Below are positions 1-8,695 of a DNA stretch of 64,000 bases, piece after piece. Each line of letters opens with the position of its first letter. Position 1 is the first letter of the stretch. Both the position numbers and the translations under genes were made by a program. Below the pieces are notes generated by a model. That model searched no databases, was not told the DNA's origin, and saw only the letters and a list, made by a program, of their open reading frames with translations. Origin of the DNA: Lachnospiraceae bacterium (GTDB lineage: Bacteria > Bacillota > Clostridia > Lachnospirales > Lachnospiraceae); the NCBI GenBank assembly GCA_910575475.1, contig CAJTGD010000032.1, positions 1 through 64,000 of the forward strand. Direction: 5' to 3'.

Positions 1-28
1 GTAAATAGAACCTATAAAATATTGAATT

Positions 29-62
29 AATTTAAGCACCTGTGTATGCAGGTGCTTAAATT
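29..62. terminator. Left-end 14-bp hairpin of the IS200-like element
   Basis: Arms at 29-42 and 49-62 are perfectly complementary over 14 bp, with a 6-base loop. IS200 elements are known to carry a strong left-end stem-loop that stops transcription entering from outside and so protects against activation of the transposase. The position before the transposase fits that role. Confidence 0.6.
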
Positions 63-100
63 GTCAGATAATTACTCAGAAATTTTATCTACACCCCCCC

Positions 101-143
101 AAGTTTAGAAAAAATAAAAATAGAGATACTAAACTTGAGGTGA
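101..143 (+). promoter_or_regulatory. Leader hairpin next to the tnpA ribosome binding site
   Basis: An 8-bp inverted repeat (101-108 with 129-136) ends directly against the Shine-Dalgarno sequence GAGGTGA (137-143) that serves the ATG at 149. In IS200 a comparable 5' UTR stem-loop hides the ribosome binding site and keeps transposase levels very low. The same arrangement is inferred here. Confidence 0.5.
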
Positions 144-148
144 AGAAT

Positions 149-584
149 ATGGAACATTACAGAAAGTCGTCACATTGCACGTATGATATCAAGTATCACC
201 TGGTATGGATCACAAAATATAGAAAACCAGTGATAACAGGAAAAATAGCAGTACGGACAAGAGAATTAATCAGAATCGTATGCCAAAGCAATGAAGTAGA
301 AATCTTAGCAGGTCATGTAGGAGCGGACCATATTCACATGCTGGTATCAGTACCGCCCCATTTTGTCATCAAGCAAACTGGTGCAATATATCAAAGGAAC
401 CACATCCAGGAAACTACAAATGGAATATAAAGAATTGAATAAACAATTCTGGGGACAGCATTTGTGGGCAAGAGGATACTTTGTGGCGAGTAGTGGGAAT
501 GTGACAGATGAAATCATCAGAGAGTATATCAAAAATCAAGATTTACAAGAGAAAAATAGAAATGATAACTTTGAGATAAGTTAA
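149..584 (+). pseudogene. tnpA: IS200/IS605-family transposase TnpA, frameshifted
   Basis: The first frame (149 to about 362) encodes the Y1 transposase N-terminus: an HxxYDIKYHLVW-type start and the metal-binding HUH motif in GADHIHMLVSVPP. The protein then continues in another frame (from about 363 to 584) with SSKLVQYIKGTTS, a GYFVASSGNVTDEI segment and the expected catalytic tyrosine region (IREYI). One extra T in the T-run at 361-364 explains the shift. Repairing it would give a protein of about 144 residues, normal for the family. The start ATG at 149 is chosen over the GTG at 140 because of the GAGGTGA site. The shift lies in a homopolymer, so a sequencing error is possible; otherwise the copy is dead. 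Confidence 0.85.
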
Positions 585-620
585 GAAAAAAGGAAACACG
601 TAGAGACGAGACAACTTTAG

Positions 621-669
621 GCTGCTTTAGCAGCAAACCGAACCTACCGGCTTTAGCCGGTAGTGGTTC
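621..669 (+). repeat. Right-end hairpins of the IS200-like element
   Basis: Two adjacent stem-loops with the same TTTA loop: GCTGC/GCAGC (621-634) and an 8-bp stem CTACCGGC/GCCGGTAG (644-663). The second is enclosed by GAAC (640-643) pairing with GTTC (666-669). Subterminal hairpins like these are recognised by the transposase in IS200/IS605 elements. Confidence 0.5.
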
Positions 670-721
670 AGTTATCGACAGGAATGAGATTTTATATGAA
701 AGTCTGGAATTTAACGGAGAC

Positions 722-1366
722 ATGTACACCAACATGGAAAGCGGCAACGGCGGACGGGTAATTCAGGAATATTACGATGGAGGAATCAATACGGAAGAGG
801 AAGAGAGGCCGATACCGGATCAATGTCTATGCATTGCAAATTTTAAATCCTTTTATAAAATGCTTTACCCGGAAGATATCCGGCCCAAGGTGATTCCCTT
901 TCAGGGCGGACAGGCTAAAAACAATCTGAAATATAAGCAGATCATCATTGTACGAAAGGATCTGCAATTATCTCCGAGAAAACTGGCGGCGCAGTTCAGC
1001 CATGCTTCGATGGCATTTTTGACAACTCAGATCCGTGGGGAAGCAAAATACCAGATGGAATGTTATACTGCGGTACTTTCCTTCGGAAGGGAAATTTATG
1101 AAAACTGGATCAATGATGAGTTCACAAAATGTATTTTAGAAGCGGGGAATAAAGCCCAGCTTTTAAAGGCAAAGCGAATGGCAGAAGATTCGGGTATGGA
1201 AGAGGGGACAGATTTCTTTCTGATCTGGGATCACTGCCATACGGAATTGAAACCGGAAGAGATTGACTCCGACGGTAACGGCAGAACACTGACATGTATC
1301 GGTTTTCGTCCGATGGCAGCAAATAAAATTGACGGTATCGGCAGAAAATATCAATTGTACGTATAA
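722..1366 (+). CDS. Peptidyl-tRNA hydrolase 2 (PTH2) family protein with N-terminal extension
   Basis: From about residue 72 the protein matches the PTH2 fold: YKQIIIVRKDLQLSPRKLAAQ is the N-terminal strand and helix that carries the family's lysine and HA/HAS segment (SHASMAF). It ends with the expected beta hairpin (LTCIGFRPMAANKIDGI). PTH2 enzymes release peptides from peptidyl-tRNA in archaea and eukaryotes; bacterial members are of unclear role and may act on other substrates. The family is usually about 115-120 residues, so about 70 residues at the N-terminus are extra. The frame stays open upstream of the ATG at 722 into the IS right end, and the Shine-Dalgarno spacing is poor. The 5' end has therefore probably been altered by the insertion, and the true start is uncertain. 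Confidence 0.6.
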   Translation: MYTNMESGNGGRVIQEYYDGGINTEEEERPIPDQCLCIANFKSFYKMLYPEDIRPKVIPFQGGQAKNNLKYKQIIIVRKDLQLSPRKLAAQFSHASMAFLTTQIRGEAKYQMECYTAVLSFGREIYENWINDEFTKCILEAGNKAQLLKAKRMAEDSGMEEGTDFFLIWDHCHTELKPEEIDSDGNGRTLTCIGFRPMAANKIDGIGRKYQLYV

Positions 1367-1506
1367 AAGGTTCGGTTGCCGTATTTGTTGCATTCGGTTG
1401 CTGGCTCTGGCTGTTTTTTAAAATAAAAATCCGCTTGTCCGCGGACAGATTCTCTGCTATAGTTACAGTATCATACCGTGCGGAAGAGATAGAAGGAGGG
1501 AGCCCC

Positions 1507-3081
1507 ATGGGAAGCTATTTGAATCCGGGAAATGAAAAGTTTGCGCAATGCATCAATTCGGAAATATATATAGACAAATCCGGCCTGATCCGCTACTGTA
1601 GCAGAGTGATGAATTCTCTGCAAAAATACATCAGCATGAGCAGGCCGCGCAGATTCGGAAAGTCTGTCACCGCGGATATGCTGACGGCATATTACAGCCG
1701 GGGATGCGATTCTGCGGAGCTGTTTGCGGGCCTTGAGATTTCGGGGGACGTGCATTATACAGAAAATATGAACCGATATAATGTGCTGTTTTTAAATATG
1801 CAGGAGTTCCTGAGCCAAAGCAGCAGTATGCCTGAAATGCTGCAGCTCTTGAAAAAATCTTTGCTATGGGATCTGCTTGACGGTTACACAGATCTGAGGT
1901 ATTTTGATGAAACGAATCTAACCAGGACAATGCAGGATATATTTAACCAGACAAAAATCCCGTTTGTTATCATCATCGACGAGTGGGATTGCATTTTCCG
2001 GGAGTACAGGACGGAGGAGGAAGCCCAGAAGCTTTACCTGGATTTCCTGCGGGATATGCTCAAGGACAAAGGATATATCGCGCTATGCTATATGACCGGC
2101 ATCCTTCCGATCAAAAAATACGGAACCCACAGCGCCCTGAATATGTTTGACGAATTTTCCATGGTATTTCAGGGGGCGCTGGCAGAGTATGCGGGCTTCA
2201 CAGAGGCTGAAGTCAGGGAGCTGTGCCGGCGGTACGGCATGGACTTTGAGGAAACGAAGAGATGGTATGACGGATATTTTTTGGAAGGAGTAGGGTCTGT
2301 CTATAACCCGCGCTCCGTTGTCAGCGCTATGCGTTTTCGAACATTTCAGTTTTACTGGAATCAGACAGAGAACTTCGAAGCTCTCCGTTCCTACATTGAC
2401 CTGAATTTCGAAGGGATGAAGGACGCGATCCTCCAGATGATGGACGCAAAAAGCGGTATTTCAGTGGATATCCGCAGCTTTACCAACGACATGGTGACCT
2501 TTCATTCCAGGGATGACGTGCTGACCCTCCTGGTGCATCTGGGATATCTGGGATACCGCAGTGACAGGGGCGAGGTATTTATTCCGAATGAAGAGATCTT
2601 AAATGAATACATCACGTCCATCAGCAATTCCGACTGGGGAGAGGTATCGAAGGCACTGAAAAATTCCAGGGCCGCTCTGGATGCGGTGTGGAACCAGAAT
2701 GAGGTGCTTGTGGCAAAGGCGGTGGAGGAAGCGCATTTCGAGTCCTCCTATCTGCAGTACAATGACGAGAATGCGCTCAGCTATACCATTTCCCTGGCAT
2801 TTTACGTGGCCCGTAATTACTATACGGTGATCAAGGAGTTCCCGTCCGGAAAAGGAAGGGCGGATATCGTGTACCTTCCAAGAAAACATCACGGGGATAA
2901 ACCGGCGCTTCTGGTAGAATTAAAGTGGAATGAAACCGCAGAAAGCGCGATTGCGCAGATCCATGACAAATGTTATCCGAGGGCTTTAGAGGATTATAAG
3001 GGAAACCTGCTTCTGGTAGGGGTCAGCTATGATGAAAAAACCAAGGAGCATACCTGCCGGATTGAAACGTATACCATGTAG
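1507..3081 (+). CDS. AAA-ATPase-like / PD-(D/E)XK nuclease-like protein
   Basis: A 524-residue member of the large AAA-ATPase-like (DUF1703-type) family common in gut Firmicutes and Bacteroidetes. Visible parts are an N-terminal IYIDKSGLI segment, a P-loop variant SRPRRFGKSVT (about residues 45-55), a Walker B-like VIIIDEWD (about 155-162), and a C-terminal PD-(D/E)XK core with GRADIVYLP followed by LLVELKWN (about 450-485). The start at 1507 follows GAAGGAGGG. The family is multi-copy and linked with mobile regions; its biological role is not established. The response regulator follows after 19 bp, so read-through is likely. Two broken relatives lie in this window, at 11932 and 46823. Confidence 0.8.
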   Translation: MGSYLNPGNEKFAQCINSEIYIDKSGLIRYCSRVMNSLQKYISMSRPRRFGKSVTADMLTAYYSRGCDSAELFAGLEISGDVHYTENMNRYNVLFLNMQEFLSQSSSMPEMLQLLKKSLLWDLLDGYTDLRYFDETNLTRTMQDIFNQTKIPFVIIIDEWDCIFREYRTEEEAQKLYLDFLRDMLKDKGYIALCYMTGILPIKKYGTHSALNMFDEFSMVFQGALAEYAGFTEAEVRELCRRYGMDFEETKRWYDGYFLEGVGSVYNPRSVVSAMRFRTFQFYWNQTENFEALRSYIDLNFEGMKDAILQMMDAKSGISVDIRSFTNDMVTFHSRDDVLTLLVHLGYLGYRSDRGEVFIPNEEILNEYITSISNSDWGEVSKALKNSRAALDAVWNQNEVLVAKAVEEAHFESSYLQYNDENALSYTISLAFYVARNYYTVIKEFPSGKGRADIVYLPRKHHGDKPALLVELKWNETAESAIAQIHDKCYPRALEDYKGNLLLVGVSYDEKTKEHTCRIETYTM

Positions 3082-3100
3082 AAAAATACGGAGGTGCCCA

Positions 3101-3796
3101 ATGGCAAACATCTTATTACTGGAAGACGATACAAGCCTCAACCGGGGCATCAGCTTAAAGCTGGAAAAAGAAGGATACAAGATGCTGAGCGCCTTCCGGG
3201 TTTCCCAGGCGGAGGAAATGTTCCGGGAGCATGAGGTATCCCTAATTATCAGCGATATTACCATGGAGGACGGCGACGGACTGGAGTTCTGCCGGAGCAT
3301 CCGCAGAGTCAGCGATGTCCATCTGATCTTCCTGACCGCGCTGGATCAGGAGGTGGATATTGTAAACGGCTACGATGCCGGAGCCGACGACTACATCACC
3401 AAGCCATTCAGCCTGATGGTGCTGATCTCAAAGGTCAACGCGCTGATGCGCAGGATCGGGCAGGATCAGGACGACCGCGGGCAGATGTTATTTTCCCGGG
3501 ACATCCGGGTGCAGTGCCGGGAGATGCGGGTCTATAAAGGGGACGAAGAACTGATCCTGAGCAAAAAGGAAATACAGCTTTTACTATATTTCCTGGAAAA
3601 TCCGAAGCAGATCCTCTCGAAGGAGCAGCTCCTGGAGGCCGTGTGGGACGTGGACGCTCAGTTCGTGGACGACAACACCGTCCCGGTCACCATCAGCCGA
3701 TTGAAAAAGAGGATCGCTGGAGATGAGGATTACGAGTATATCAAAAATGTCAGGGGGCTTGGGTATCTATGGACGGCGGAGGTATCGGGGAAATGA
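3101..3796 (+). CDS. OmpR-family response regulator
   Basis: Receiver domain (about residues 1-115) with the acidic pair LLLEDD, phospho-acceptor Asp in IISDITMEDGDG, the Thr in FLTALD and the Lys in ITKPF. A winged-helix DNA-binding domain (about 130-225) ends with TVPVTISRLKKRI and IKNVRGLGY. The ATG at 3101 follows GGAGGTG. Its stop overlaps the start of the histidine kinase gene (ATGA at 3793-3796), so the pair is translationally coupled. With the downstream MacB/FtsX-type ABC transporter it forms the usual Firmicute cell-envelope stress or peptide-antibiotic detoxification module. The signal cannot be inferred. Confidence 0.9.
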   Translation: MANILLLEDDTSLNRGISLKLEKEGYKMLSAFRVSQAEEMFREHEVSLIISDITMEDGDGLEFCRSIRRVSDVHLIFLTALDQEVDIVNGYDAGADDYITKPFSLMVLISKVNALMRRIGQDQDDRGQMLFSRDIRVQCREMRVYKGDEELILSKKEIQLLLYFLENPKQILSKEQLLEAVWDVDAQFVDDNTVPVTISRLKKRIAGDEDYEYIKNVRGLGYLWTAEVSGK

Positions 3797-5070
3797 GGAA
3801 GAAATCCGGGAGAAAGCGTTGTCCTGTAACCTCTAAGCGCGGCGGGGGTACCGAAGGAATGCCGGAGCATCCGCCGGTATCATCTATAGAGGATAGCAGC
3901 GGCATTGAAAAAATGATCCGTGATCATGAACGGGGCTATATCTGGCTGGAACAGGAGTGGAAGAAAAATCTTGGGATAAGCACGGCGGGAATCGCGGTCT
4001 TATTCCTTTTTTTGCTGCCCGCCGGACTTTCGCTGCCCTATTATTCCGCACTGTTCGCCGGAGCAGTCTTGGCTAACGGAATCTGGTGCTTTCTGACATA
4101 CCGACGGAAATACAGAGACTACCTGGAAATATCGGACTGCCTGGAGGAATTAGAAACAGGCAGTTACAGGAGACAGGAGTCACTGGAAACAGAAAAATCC
4201 AGTCAGCAGGCAGCATCGGAAACAGAAAAATCCAGTCAGCAGGCGGCATTGAAAACAGGCAATTCCAAGCGTCGGGCTGGCGGTAATACTTTACAAACCG
4301 GAATCCGATCCCAATTGCAGGAGCAGATGGAGCGGGTCGGACATGCGGTGGAGGTGTATAAAAAGCAGCTGGAGGATGAAAAGGAAAATACGAAATCGAT
4401 GATCACAGATATTTCCCATCAGCTCAAAACCCCGGTGTCGGCGCTGCGGCTGAGCCTGGAGCTTTTAGGGGACGAGCAGATCACGGAGGAGGAAAAACGG
4501 GAATTTCTGGAGCGTGGAAAACAGGAGGTCGAAAAGCTGAACCACCTCATGGGAACATTGGTGAATCTGTCCCGGCTGGAAGCGGACATGATCCGCCTGG
4601 AGCCCCGGAAAGCCAGCCTGAAAGCAACGCTGATCCGCGGGGGAAACGGCATCTATCTCAAGGCAGAGGAAAAACAGATCGAGATGGAGATGAAGGAATT
4701 TTCCGATATGGAGCTTCTGCATGATCCCAGATGGACGGCGGAAGCCATTTCCAATGTACTGGATAACGCGGTAAAATATTCTCCCGCGAAAAGCACGATC
4801 CGGATCCGTGTGGAGCCCATGGTCTCCTATGTATTGATCGAGGTGGAGGACGAAGGGATTGGGATTGAAAAATCCGAGTACCCGAATATTTTCAAACGCT
4901 TTTACCGGGGAAAGAGGCCGGAGGCCGAAGCGCAGGAGGGCGCAGGAGTGGGGCTGTATCTGGTGCGGAAGATCTTCGAGGAGCAGGGCGGCAATGTGTG
5001 TGCGCTTCCGGCCCACGGCAAGGGAACCGTGATCCGGATGATGCTTCCGAAGAACTATGGATCAGAGTAG
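3793..5070 (+). CDS. Sensor histidine kinase
   Basis: A 425-residue membrane kinase. Two closely spaced membrane segments (about residues 58-100) leave no sizeable extracellular sensor, as in intramembrane-sensing kinases that sit with ABC transporters. The HisKA phosphorylation site is in ITDISHQLKTPVSAL (about 205-220). The ATPase domain has an N box (ISNVLDNAVKYSP), G1 (VEDEGIGIEKSEYP) and G2 (GAGVGLYLVRKIF). Between membrane and HisKA is a low-complexity stretch with a 33-bp direct duplication (4186-4218 and 4219-4251, encoding ETEKSSQQAAS twice). The start is placed at 3793 from the overlap with the regulator stop. Confidence 0.9.
   Translation: MRKKSGRKRCPVTSKRGGGTEGMPEHPPVSSIEDSSGIEKMIRDHERGYIWLEQEWKKNLGISTAGIAVLFLFLLPAGLSLPYYSALFAGAVLANGIWCFLTYRRKYRDYLEISDCLEELETGSYRRQESLETEKSSQQAASETEKSSQQAALKTGNSKRRAGGNTLQTGIRSQLQEQMERVGHAVEVYKKQLEDEKENTKSMITDISHQLKTPVSALRLSLELLGDEQITEEEKREFLERGKQEVEKLNHLMGTLVNLSRLEADMIRLEPRKASLKATLIRGGNGIYLKAEEKQIEMEMKEFSDMELLHDPRWTAEAISNVLDNAVKYSPAKSTIRIRVEPMVSYVLIEVEDEGIGIEKSEYPNIFKRFYRGKRPEAEAQEGAGVGLYLVRKIFEEQGGNVCALPAHGKGTVIRMMLPKNYGSE
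4186..4251 (+). repeat. 33-bp in-frame duplication inside the kinase gene
   Basis: Two adjacent 33-bp copies differing at few positions; each encodes the 11 residues ETEKSSQQAA(S/L). It lies in the linker between the membrane segments and HisKA, where length change is probably tolerated. Confidence 0.8.
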
Positions 5071-5101
5071 AAAGTTCCTAATAATTGAATAGGTCTGTCC
5101 C

Positions 5102-5144
5102 GCCGTGCGTCAACTCGAAAAACCTGCGGTTTTCCACGCACGGC
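5102..5144 (+). terminator. Long hairpin after the two-component operon
   Basis: GCCGTGCGT (5102-5110) pairs with ACGCACGGC (5136-5144). An inner stem GAAAACC/GGTTTTC lies between them. There is no clear T-run after it, so it is a weak or factor-assisted terminator, or simply a stable structure separating the operons. Confidence 0.4.
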
Positions 5145-5170
5145 TCGTAGTATAACAAAAATGTTATCTT

Positions 5171-5211
5171 TTCTGAAAGGTTCTTGTAAGGGTTCCGGAG
5201 TATGATATAAA
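5171..5211 (+). promoter_or_regulatory. Putative promoter and direct repeats before the ABC transporter
   Basis: TTGTAA (5184-5189) and TATAAA (5206-5211) are spaced by 16 bp. Overlapping the -35 region are direct repeats TTCTGAAAGG (5171-5180) and TTCTTGTAAGG (5181-5191). Tandem 10-11-bp repeats are the normal target of OmpR-type regulators, so this is a plausible site for the regulator encoded at 3101-3796. Confidence 0.4.
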
Positions 5212-5349
5212 GTAACTACTCAGCACAGGATAGCGCATTGATTGCGCCATCTGTACGAAAGTATACAGGCCGCCTCCTGACCAGGCGCACCCCGTAACAC
5301 ATGCAGAGCAGATTTAACACAACATCTATCATGAAAGGAGCCTTCTTAT

Positions 5350-6018
5350 ATGCACCCGATTTTAGAAACCATTGATCTTGTAAAAACTTACGGCGACGGT
5401 GATCATCAGATCAAAGCCATCGACCACACCAGCATCACTGTCGAACACGGAGAATTTGTGGCAGTGGTGGGCCGGTCCGGCTCCGGAAAATCTACCCTCC
5501 TTCATATGCTGGGCGGGCTGGACCGGCCGGACAGCGGGCAGGTCATCATCAGCGGACAGGATCTGTTTTCCTTAAAGGATGAACAGCTTGCGGTATTCCG
5601 CAGGCGGAAGATCGGATTTATTTTTCAGGATTTCAATCTGATCCCGGCGTTGAATGTGTGGGAAAATATCGTCCTTCCCATCGGCCTGGACGGCAAACGA
5701 GTGAACAAGGACTATGTGCTGGACATCATCCAGAGCATCGGCATGGAGGACCGTTTAAAAGCCCTGCCCAGTACGCTCTCCGGAGGCCAGAAGCAGCGGA
5801 CGGCCATCGCCAGGGCATTGGCGTCCCGCCCGGCCATCATCCTGGCGGATGAACCCACGGGGAACCTGGATTCTCACACCGAGATGGAGGTGGTCGCCAT
5901 GCTGAAAAGCTGCGTGGCAAAATACGGCCAGACACTGGTCATGATTACCCATGACGAAACCATTGCCCAGATGGCGGACCGCACCCTCATCATCGAGGAC
6001 GGGAAGGTGGTGGGTTAG
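5350..6018 (+). CDS. ABC transporter ATP-binding protein (MacB/LolD/BceA type)
   Basis: A 222-residue nucleotide-binding subunit with Walker A (GRSGSGKST, about residues 41-49), Q-loop ([10 protein letters not shown]), signature LSGGQKQR, Walker B ([13 protein letters not shown]) and H-loop (MITHD). The DEPTGNLDS form is typical of the MacB/LolD/FtsE branch that works with FtsX-like permeases. The ATG follows AAGGAG. The stop is immediately followed by the permease ATG at 6019. Probable role: export or removal of envelope-active peptides, controlled by the upstream two-component system. Confidence 0.95.
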   Translation: MHPILETIDLVKTYGDGDHQIKAIDHTSITVEHGEFVAVVGRSGSGKSTLLHMLGGLDRPDSGQVIISGQDLFSLKDEQLAVFRRRKIGFIFQDFNLIPALNVWENIVLPIGLDGKRVNKDYVLDIIQSIGMEDRLKALPSTLSGGQKQRTAIARALASRPAIILADEPTGNLDSHTEMEVVAMLKSCVAKYGQTLVMITHDETIAQMADRTLIIEDGKVVG

Positions 6019-8622
6019 ATGAACACAATCAGCAGGACTGCGCTTTCCAATTTCAGGAAAAATAAAAGCAGGAATTTATTGATCGGGACGGCGATTGGGC
6101 TCACCGCGCTTTTACTGACCGCTGCGCCCACAGTCATTCTCGGCTTTATCACGATCCGGAATCAGGCAGTGAACCAATATTACCCAACCTTTCATGCCAT
6201 GTACCGGGATGTGGACAGCCAGACAGCGAAGAAGCTCCTGGCGGATGAACGGATCGAACAGGCCGGGCTCCGGGAGGATGCGGCGGCGATGTACTGCGAC
6301 CAGGATTCCGACATCCGGATCACCATGATATTCATTGACCAGGCAGCGGCGGAGCTTTCCAGACAGGAACTGGCGGAAGGACATTTGCCGGAGAAGGCGG
6401 ATGAGATCGTGGTATCAAAGGGAGTCCTGGAAGCCATGGGGCTGGAAGGGACGGTGGGAGACCGGATCCAGATCCCATACCGCCCGAACGGCGGGAGCGA
6501 GACCAGGGAAAACCGGGAATTTACCATTTCGGGAATGGTCACGGACTCCGAGATCTCCATTCGGGAGGGCCTGTACTTCTGCTTCGTCTCGGATGCGTTT
6601 GCCGGAGAGATCCTGGCGGAGAATGAGCATGAATATCGGATCTACCTCCGGCTGGCCGGTGCGGACGGGATGACCACCGACGCTATTCAGGAGCAGATCG
6701 AAACACTGGGCGGGGAATATGGTATTGCGAAAAATGAGATCGTCCTGAATCGGGAATATCTGATGGCAAATTATGTGGATACGTCCGTATACAGCGGGCT
6801 TGGACTGGTGCTGGCACTGATCGCGCTGGTCGGGGCGCTGACCATTTACGGAATTTACTATGTGTCCATGCTGGATAAAGTGCAGGAATACGGAAGGCTG
6901 CGCGCGGTGGGCGCCACGAAACGGCAGATCCGCCAGCTTGTCTTCCGGGAGGGGCTTGCGGTGGCGGCGATTGCGGTTCCCATCGGGATCCTTCTGGGAA
7001 TTTTGGCAGGGGTGCAGGTGATCCGGCTGACGGCCAGATACAGTGTCAGCGGCGACATTGCCGTAGCAGAGCAGATGAAGCAGATTGTTGAAAAGGGAGA
7101 GGTGAATCTGATCCAGCCCTGGATTATTGTGTTCGGCGTTTTGATCAGCCTTGCGACGGTATACATTTCACTGCAAAAGCCTATGCGCACGGCGGCCAGG
7201 ATATCCCCCATTGAGGCGCTGCGCTTCCGGGGGGATGAAGGAAATGCAGCCGCTTCCCGGAAAAAATCCCGGCAGGACAAAGCAGGCGCAAAAGCAGAAA
7301 AAAATGCTGCGGCTGCCGAAAAAAAATCTGCGGTACGGCTGCGTTTCCGGCAGAAAAATGGCAGCACGTCCGGGAAGACCAGAAAGGGCTACGAGGAGAT
7401 CGACATCCGGAAACTGACCCTCACCAACCTGAGCCGAAATAAGAAACGCACGGTTATGACCATTTTTACGCTGGGGGCGACCGGGATCCTGTTCATGGTT
7501 GTTGCCGCGGTCTGCAGCTGTCTCTCCCCCGAGGATATGGTGAAGGACGATCTGCGGGAGAATATCCAGATATCCGTGGACGCCTGGGAGGATCCCATGT
7601 ACCCGGAGCGGGCGCTGAATAAAATCCAGCAGAATAATCCGCTGACAGAGGAGCGAAAGGAACAGATCCTTCAGATTGACGGAGTGGTGGATATTGATGT
7701 GGACACATCTGTAAGAGCCATGCTGGAAGGCCCCGAGGAGGCGGACGGAAGCCCGCTGGTAAGCAGCATCACAGGAGTCAGCGCAAAGGCATTGGACGCG
7801 CTCAGAGATTATGTCTCGGAGGGCTCTCTGGATGACCCGGCTCTGGCGGACGGCACCGGGATTATTTTAGGAGAAAAGTTCCGGGATCGGTATGAAGAGA
7901 TGAAGGACTGGAAGCCCGGGAAAACAATCCGTATGGAGCTGATGGACGGTGAGAAAATACTGCGGAAGGAGTTCCGGATCGCGGCAGTGACAAACGGCCC
8001 CATCAGCTATGGCGGAACCTGGCTTGCCATGCCCTCGGACGCGCTCCAAAGCCTCTGCGAAACGGATCTGACAGACTGCTTTGAGATCACGGTGGAGTCT
8101 GGGATGGAGAAAAGCGTCGCAGAGGAAATCCGGCAATTGACGGCGGATCTGGAATACCTGGAGATCAGGACATATGAGGAAGCCTATGAGGAGGCGGAAA
8201 AGTCCATCGGCATCATTCTCTCGGGATGCTACGGGGTGCTTCTGATCTTCGGTCTGATCGGCATCCTGAACCTGGTCAATACTATGATCAACAGCGTGTA
8301 TGTCAGGCGCAGGGAGCTGGGAATGCTGCAGGCCATCGGCATGTCCGAGCGGCAGACAGTGAATATGCTGCAGATGGAAGGGCTGTTCTACACGATGGGG
8401 ACACTGGTGCTGTCGCTGGGACTTGGGAGCCTGCTGGGGTACGGCGCGTTCCTGTGGTCAAAAAAGACAGGGATCTTCTCCATTACGACTTATCGGTATC
8501 CGGTGGTTCCGGCGCTGGTCCTCGCGGCAGTGGTGCTGGCAGTGCAGCTGCTGGTCACGTATCTGGTGAACCGGAGCTTCCAGAAGCAGAGTCTGATCGA
8601 CCGGATCCGGTTTGCTGAATGA
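6019..8622 (+). CDS. FtsX-like ABC transporter permease, duplicated type
   Basis: 867 residues with two FtsX-type halves. There is an N-terminal membrane helix (about 18-42), then an extracellular domain, three helices (about 258-385), and a charged Ala/Lys-rich cytoplasmic linker (about 405-460). A second unit follows with helices near 475-500, 735-760, 790-820 and 835-855. Characteristic FtsX motifs occur twice: YGRLRAVGATKRQIRQLV and RELGMLQAIGMSERQTVNM. It sits directly against the ATPase gene. The length and duplicated layout match large lantibiotic/bacitracin-type permeases; the substrate is unknown. Confidence 0.9.
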   Translation: MNTISRTALSNFRKNKSRNLLIGTAIGLTALLLTAAPTVILGFITIRNQAVNQYYPTFHAMYRDVDSQTAKKLLADERIEQAGLREDAAAMYCDQDSDIRITMIFIDQAAAELSRQELAEGHLPEKADEIVVSKGVLEAMGLEGTVGDRIQIPYRPNGGSETRENREFTISGMVTDSEISIREGLYFCFVSDAFAGEILAENEHEYRIYLRLAGADGMTTDAIQEQIETLGGEYGIAKNEIVLNREYLMANYVDTSVYSGLGLVLALIALVGALTIYGIYYVSMLDKVQEYGRLRAVGATKRQIRQLVFREGLAVAAIAVPIGILLGILAGVQVIRLTARYSVSGDIAVAEQMKQIVEKGEVNLIQPWIIVFGVLISLATVYISLQKPMRTAARISPIEALRFRGDEGNAAASRKKSRQDKAGAKAEKNAAAAEKKSAVRLRFRQKNGSTSGKTRKGYEEIDIRKLTLTNLSRNKKRTVMTIFTLGATGILFMVVAAVCSCLSPEDMVKDDLRENIQISVDAWEDPMYPERALNKIQQNNPLTEERKEQILQIDGVVDIDVDTSVRAMLEGPEEADGSPLVSSITGVSAKALDALRDYVSEGSLDDPALADGTGIILGEKFRDRYEEMKDWKPGKTIRMELMDGEKILRKEFRIAAVTNGPISYGGTWLAMPSDALQSLCETDLTDCFEITVESGMEKSVAEEIRQLTADLEYLEIRTYEEAYEEAEKSIGIILSGCYGVLLIFGLIGILNLVNTMINSVYVRRRELGMLQAIGMSERQTVNMLQMEGLFYTMGTLVLSLGLGSLLGYGAFLWSKKTGIFSITTYRYPVVPALVLAAVVLAVQLLVTYLVNRSFQKQSLIDRIRFAE

Positions 8623-8634
8623 GAGGCCGGCGCA

Positions 8635-8667
8635 ATACTCACGGCAGATTTCATCGGCCGTGAGTAT
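8635..8667. terminator. Intergenic hairpin between convergent genes
   Basis: An 11-bp perfect stem (8635-8645 with 8657-8667, arms ATACTCACGGC and GCCGTGAGTAT) lies between the permease stop and the stop of the convergent AraC gene. It is placed to end transcription from both sides. Confidence 0.6.
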
Positions 8668-8695
8668 ATTTAGGATTCATGTTACCATACCCCTG

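Larger units (their letters stand above)
29..675 (+). mobile_element. IS200/IS605-like insertion sequence (tnpA only)
   Basis: A compact element of about 650 bp without terminal inverted repeats. It has subterminal hairpins and a single Y1 (HUH) transposase gene, as expected for the IS200 group, which transposes as single-stranded DNA. The left side carries a perfect 14-bp hairpin (29-62) and a second inverted repeat over the transposase leader (101-136). The right side carries two short hairpins (621-634 and 644-663). No tnpB is present. Exact ends cannot be fixed by eye because this family makes no target duplication; the limits given are those of the structured ends. The transposase is frameshifted, so the copy is probably immobile on its own. 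Confidence 0.75.

Noticed and set aside
621-663. Right-end hairpins of the IS200-like element as an omega-RNA for a TnpB nuclease
   Set aside because: No tnpB or IscB-type gene is present and the structures are short, fitting simple transposase recognition hairpins.
5102-5144. Hairpin considered as group II intron domain V or a riboswitch
   Set aside because: It lacks the conserved domain V catalytic triad and bulge and no intron or metabolite-binding core surrounds it. A terminator-like structure is the simpler reading.
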